A stretch of 33,351 nucleotides of DNA, taken from assembly GCA_011109175.1 (NCBI GenBank), contig RDEW01000103.1, forward strand, positions 51,890 to 85,240, written 5' to 3'. Position numbers and translations under genes: made by a program. Below, piece by piece: positions 30,241 to 33,351 of this stretch. Within the stretch, counting starts at the first letter, position 1. Each line of letters starts with the position of its first letter. Under the pieces are notes generated by a model. That model made no database searches, was not told where the DNA came from, and was given only the letters and a program-made list of their open reading frames with translations. Origin of the DNA: Dicyema japonicum. Taxonomy: Eukaryota; Dicyemida; Rhombozoa; Dicyemidae.

Positions 30241-32403
30241 ATCAAATCTCGACTCTTCGTCACACAGAACGTAAGAGGCTTAGCGAAGGGAAATTAAAAG
30301 TCGTAAAAAGAGAAATGAGAAAGCTTGATATTGACCTGCTTGGAGTAAGCAAACTTCACTGGATCGACAGTGGTTTTTTTCGTTCTGATGATTTCGTCAT
30401 ATATTATTCTGGTATCATTAATGCGAAGAGAAACGGAATGGACTTCATTGCTTCAAAGCAAATTGGACCTGCTATTGAAAGTCATAGAATATTTAATGAT
30501 CGGATAATACTAATCCACGTCCGTGAACAACCATTGAATATTAAGGTCATGCAAGTGTATGCCCCAACATCTATTGCCAAGCATGACGAAATTGATTAAT
30601 TTTATTATGAATTTCAAAAGGCACTAAAACTAATACCCAAAAAGGACATAATCTACATAATGGGGGATTTCAATTCAAAAGTTGGGTGTATGCCACATAC
30701 GGATATTGTGGGAAGTTTTGGTTTGGGGAAAAGAAATGACGATGGAGATCGACTGGTCCAATTCTGTAAAAGAAATGGATTTCATATGACTAACACATGG
30801 TTCAACATGTCGCCAAATGGAATTTCTAGGAACTTGATTATATTTTATGCGCCAAACGCTGGAAAAGCTCTATAACAGCCGTCAAAACATATTAAGAGGC
30901 AGACTGTGGGACAGACCATCAGCAACTTGTTGCAAAAACTAGGACGAAAATCAGTAACACTTGGAATACCCTCCGAGTCTCAAACATACCACCAGAATAC
31001 GCAATGGAAGTTAAGCACAATATTGGATTATTGGATTTGAACGGAAGGATGCCTGATGAATTATGGAATGATATGCAGTTGGTTATCAGGAAGGCTGCAA
31101 TAAAACATGTCAAATACAAAACGCCGGCCAAGTGCTCTGAGTGGCTCTTTGAAACTCCATAAACATTGCTGAGGCGCTTAAAGCTGCTAAAGTCTCTGGG
31201 AATATAGACGAGACAAGAAAACTTAACTCTGAATTCAAAAAGGCAGCCAGGAAGGATAAAGAAGACTACTGGTGGATACACTGCAAAAAAATGTAAGATG
31301 ACTATAAGAAAGGTCTCAGTAGGAATGCGTATTTACAACTAAAAAGATTACGAACACCCTTTACGAAAATGATAGGCAAAATCAAGGACAAGGATGGTGT
31401 AGAATTGCTAAGCCAACAGAACATCCGAAATCGTTGGAGAGAATATACGGAACGGCTATATGCAGAAACTGTTAGAACAGTGTATGGAAATACAGATTGG
31501 TTCAAAATTGGTAAAGGAGTAAGACAAGGATGTTTATTATCTCCCATCCTATTTAATATTTATGCTGAAATGATCATGACTAAATTAGATACTGTATATA
31601 ACGGGATTAAAATTGGAGGCAGGAACATTAATAATTTGCGCTCTGTTGACGATACAACCTTACTGGCTGAAACAGAGGATGGCCTCAGGGAGTTGATTCT
31701 AAGATTCAGAGAAGAGTCTTTGGTTTATTGCTAAATATCAAGAAGACCAAAATTATGACGACTGCTAATAATGGAATAATGAAACTAAAAATTGGGAATG
31801 AGAAAATAGAGTTGCGATAATGTTGTCTTTCTGGAATGTCTAATTAATCGGAATGGTGACGGAGGCTTGGAAATCAAGAGGCGAAATGCCATGACGCCTT
31901 CCTGAAAATGAATAGAATTTTGAAAAGCAAAGATATTTTCTTAAGGACCAAATGCAGACTGGTTAATACCATCGTGTTTCCGGTTTTTCTATACGGCGCA
32001 GAATCATAAATACTGAAAAAGGCGGATACGAAAAATTGATGCTTTTGAACTGTGGTGCTGGAAGAGGTTACTAAGAATCCCTTGGACTTCCAATATAATA
32101 AACACTGATGTACTCATAAGGGTGGAGACGGACATTTCGCTAGAAAAAAGAATGGTAAAACACATATTGTCGTTCTTTGGGCATGTTGTTAGCTCTGACT
32201 TCCTGGAAAGAACCATTTTGCTGAGAAATATTACTGGGAAGAGAAGACCTGGTCGACCGAAGACTCGGTGGCTATCCACTATGGAAGACGTCACGGGAAT
32301 GCTTATATCAAGGCTACTCGAAATTACGTCGGATCGGGAAGAGTGGAGGAAACTTGTTTATGAAATCTCCAAGGGACGGACACGACTTAGTTGGATAACA
32401 TAA
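30240..32403 (+). mobile_element. LINE D: endonuclease plus internally deleted RT
   Basis: The endonuclease begins near 30240 with F-V-T-Q-N-V-R-G-L, then I-D-L-L-G-V-S-K-L-H-W, V-Y-A-P-T, and the metal-site block I-M-G-D-F-N-S-K-V-G at 30657-30690. A broken linker follows. The RT joins E-Y-T-E-R-L-Y directly to T-V-R-T-V-Y-G-N-T-D-W-F near 31465. It then shows motif B G-V-R-Q-G-C-L-L-S-P-I-L-F and a degraded motif C S-V-D-D-T-T-L-L-A-E. The C-terminus has G-K-R-R-P-G-R-P-K-T-R-W and ends K-G-R-T-R-L-S-W-I-T with TAA at 32401-32403. Fingers and motif A (about 200 residues in relatives) are missing and several stops are present, so it is inactive. Confidence 0.82.
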
Positions 32404-32788
32404 CATAATCTCAATGGTGTAAATCTTTAAAGATATTAACTAGCATGCCTTGTTTTTTCATAATTTCTAAATTGGTTTAATTAACATTGAACCGAAAGAA
32501 TTGATGTTGAAATTCGCCGAATCTTAACAGAGAATACAGTTTGCTAACAAGGAAAGATTATATATTAATCGTGCTAAACTTGGGTGAGGACCTGATTCTA
32601 TTTTTCATAAAAGTAAATGTACCATTTCTTTACTTATTTGGAAAAAACATCCAGCATTTGTCTCATAAAGATGGAATCCCGCGGGTCCTTAAAACTAAGA
32701 AAACACATATGACCAGAATCACAAAATTCCTTGCTTTCAAGTACAAGATGGACCCCACCTAAATAAGCATTAACGCTATCGAGGAATA
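32404..32788. other. No recognisable gene
   Basis: A plus-strand frame of 73 codons (32541-32762) is open but has no recognisable motif. The sequence is AT-rich and ends where the second copy of the LAMP-like 5' flank begins. Confidence 0.45.
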
Positions 32789-33351
32789 TAAGTTCAATAA
32801 TTTTGCCTATCATTCTGTTCACATTTAGTTGCATAACAGAGATCCTGTCCTTTAACATTTGTAGGTCACGAATCCGAGAAGCTGATGTAAGACCAGTAAT
32901 CAGTCGACCAGGAGCGACATGTGCACCCGGTGGAAGAGAGCTAATGGTTTTTTTTTCGAAATGTTTTAAGAGCATTCTGAACGCCTCTAGAATTGTTGTT
33001 TCCGGTGAACCACATGACGCAACGCTAAAAATAAAAATTCTAAATAAAATATTAGGATCTTTATTTAACACACAATAAAAAAGTTAATATATTTATAAAT
33101 CAACAACCTTCCTCGCCTGCCTGTTCGCCAGCCTCCTCAGGCAGGTTCGATTCTGGTTGCTGAAACAACTCCGAGAGCGCATTGTAAAATTGAACCCTCT
33201 GCCCATATAACATCTCAGAGCTCTGCCTCCTATAAAATTCTAAATATAATATTTTAATTCTAAATGTAATATTTTAATATTTAAAATTTATTAATATCGA
33301 ATAAAATATAACCTAAATATGCTCTTTTCAATGAGTTGTATGGTAATTAAT
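32789..33351. repeat. Duplicated 5' flank of the LAMP-like gene, copy C
   Basis: Second copy of 28241-28801, running off the right edge. The LINE A endonuclease start is present on the minus strand (I-S-V-M-Q-L-N-V-N-R) but is cut at 32789, where copy B continues into the rest of the LINE. The left break is therefore a duplication boundary within the element. Confidence 0.92.
33319..33351 (+). CDS. LAMP-like gene copy C, first exon and start of intron 1 (partial)
   Basis: ATG at 33319 begins M-L-F-S-M, identical to the complete copy at 28769, followed by the same short-intron donor region from 33335. The gene continues beyond the window. It is the third copy of this gene seen here, all on the plus strand. 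Confidence 0.75.
   Translation, partial: MLFSMSCMVIN

Noticed and set aside
1-33351. Bacterial or viral origin of the window
   Set aside because: Spliced metazoan genes (INTS3, ubiquilin, CDC27) on both strands and animal-type LINE, hAT and SINE elements exclude it. No viral structural or replication gene was recognised; all RTs are non-LTR.

Overview
This is eukaryotic, AT-rich, animal-type DNA with one assembly gap (N at 15255-15934). I recognise four host genes: a ubiquilin (+, 7422-9090), the anaphase-promoting-complex subunit CDC27/APC3 (-, 12966-15241), Integrator subunit 3 (-, 20459-23807) and a small LAMP-type lysosomal membrane glycoprotein (+, 28769-29612). Each closes into a full-length, stop-free reading frame only when tiny GT-AG introns are removed. 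I placed 46 introns of 16-28 nt, most of them 21-25 nt. Introns this short throughout metazoan genes point to a dicyemid mesozoan (Dicyema or a close relative). That organism call is inference from intron length plus gene content.

Most of the rest is decayed transposable elements. I use four working names for non-LTR retrotransposon (LINE) families. LINE A has an endonuclease (EN) plus RT: minus strand 26430-28480, and a plus-strand copy split over 16560-17181 and 19401-20320. LINE B has EN, RT and an FRGRPR-type C-terminus: minus 1030-1200, 1800-5100, 5283-5640 and 24830-26430; plus 9235-11480. LINE C has a different RT with a distinct C-terminal domain: minus 5900-6640; plus 15935-16540 and 29840-30240. 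LINE D is plus 30240-32403. A hAT DNA transposon with 8-bp target duplications (17182-19400) sits inside the plus LINE A copy, and a tRNA-derived SINE with 10-bp target duplications (17767-18087) sits inside the hAT element.

Layout: tail of a LAMP-like gene copy (1-23), LINE debris (230-6640), ubiquilin, LINE B copy (9.2-11.5 kb), LINE debris, CDC27, gap, LINE C piece, nested LINE A/hAT/SINE block, INTS3, a weak unidentified coding trace and pogo-like debris, LINE B and A pieces (24.6-28.5 kb), the complete LAMP-like gene, LINE C and D, then the first exon of a third LAMP-like copy at the right edge. The three LAMP-like copies face the same way and share flanks, so the locus is a locally expanded family separated by retrotransposons.

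The host genes are unrelated in function (proteasome shuttle, cell-cycle ubiquitin ligase, snRNA/transcription processing, lysosome) and do not form an operon. I see no CRISPR array, rRNA gene or bacterial feature. I found no convincing new biological system. The most interesting items are the uniform mini-introns, the LAMP-like cluster and the three-level nested insertion.
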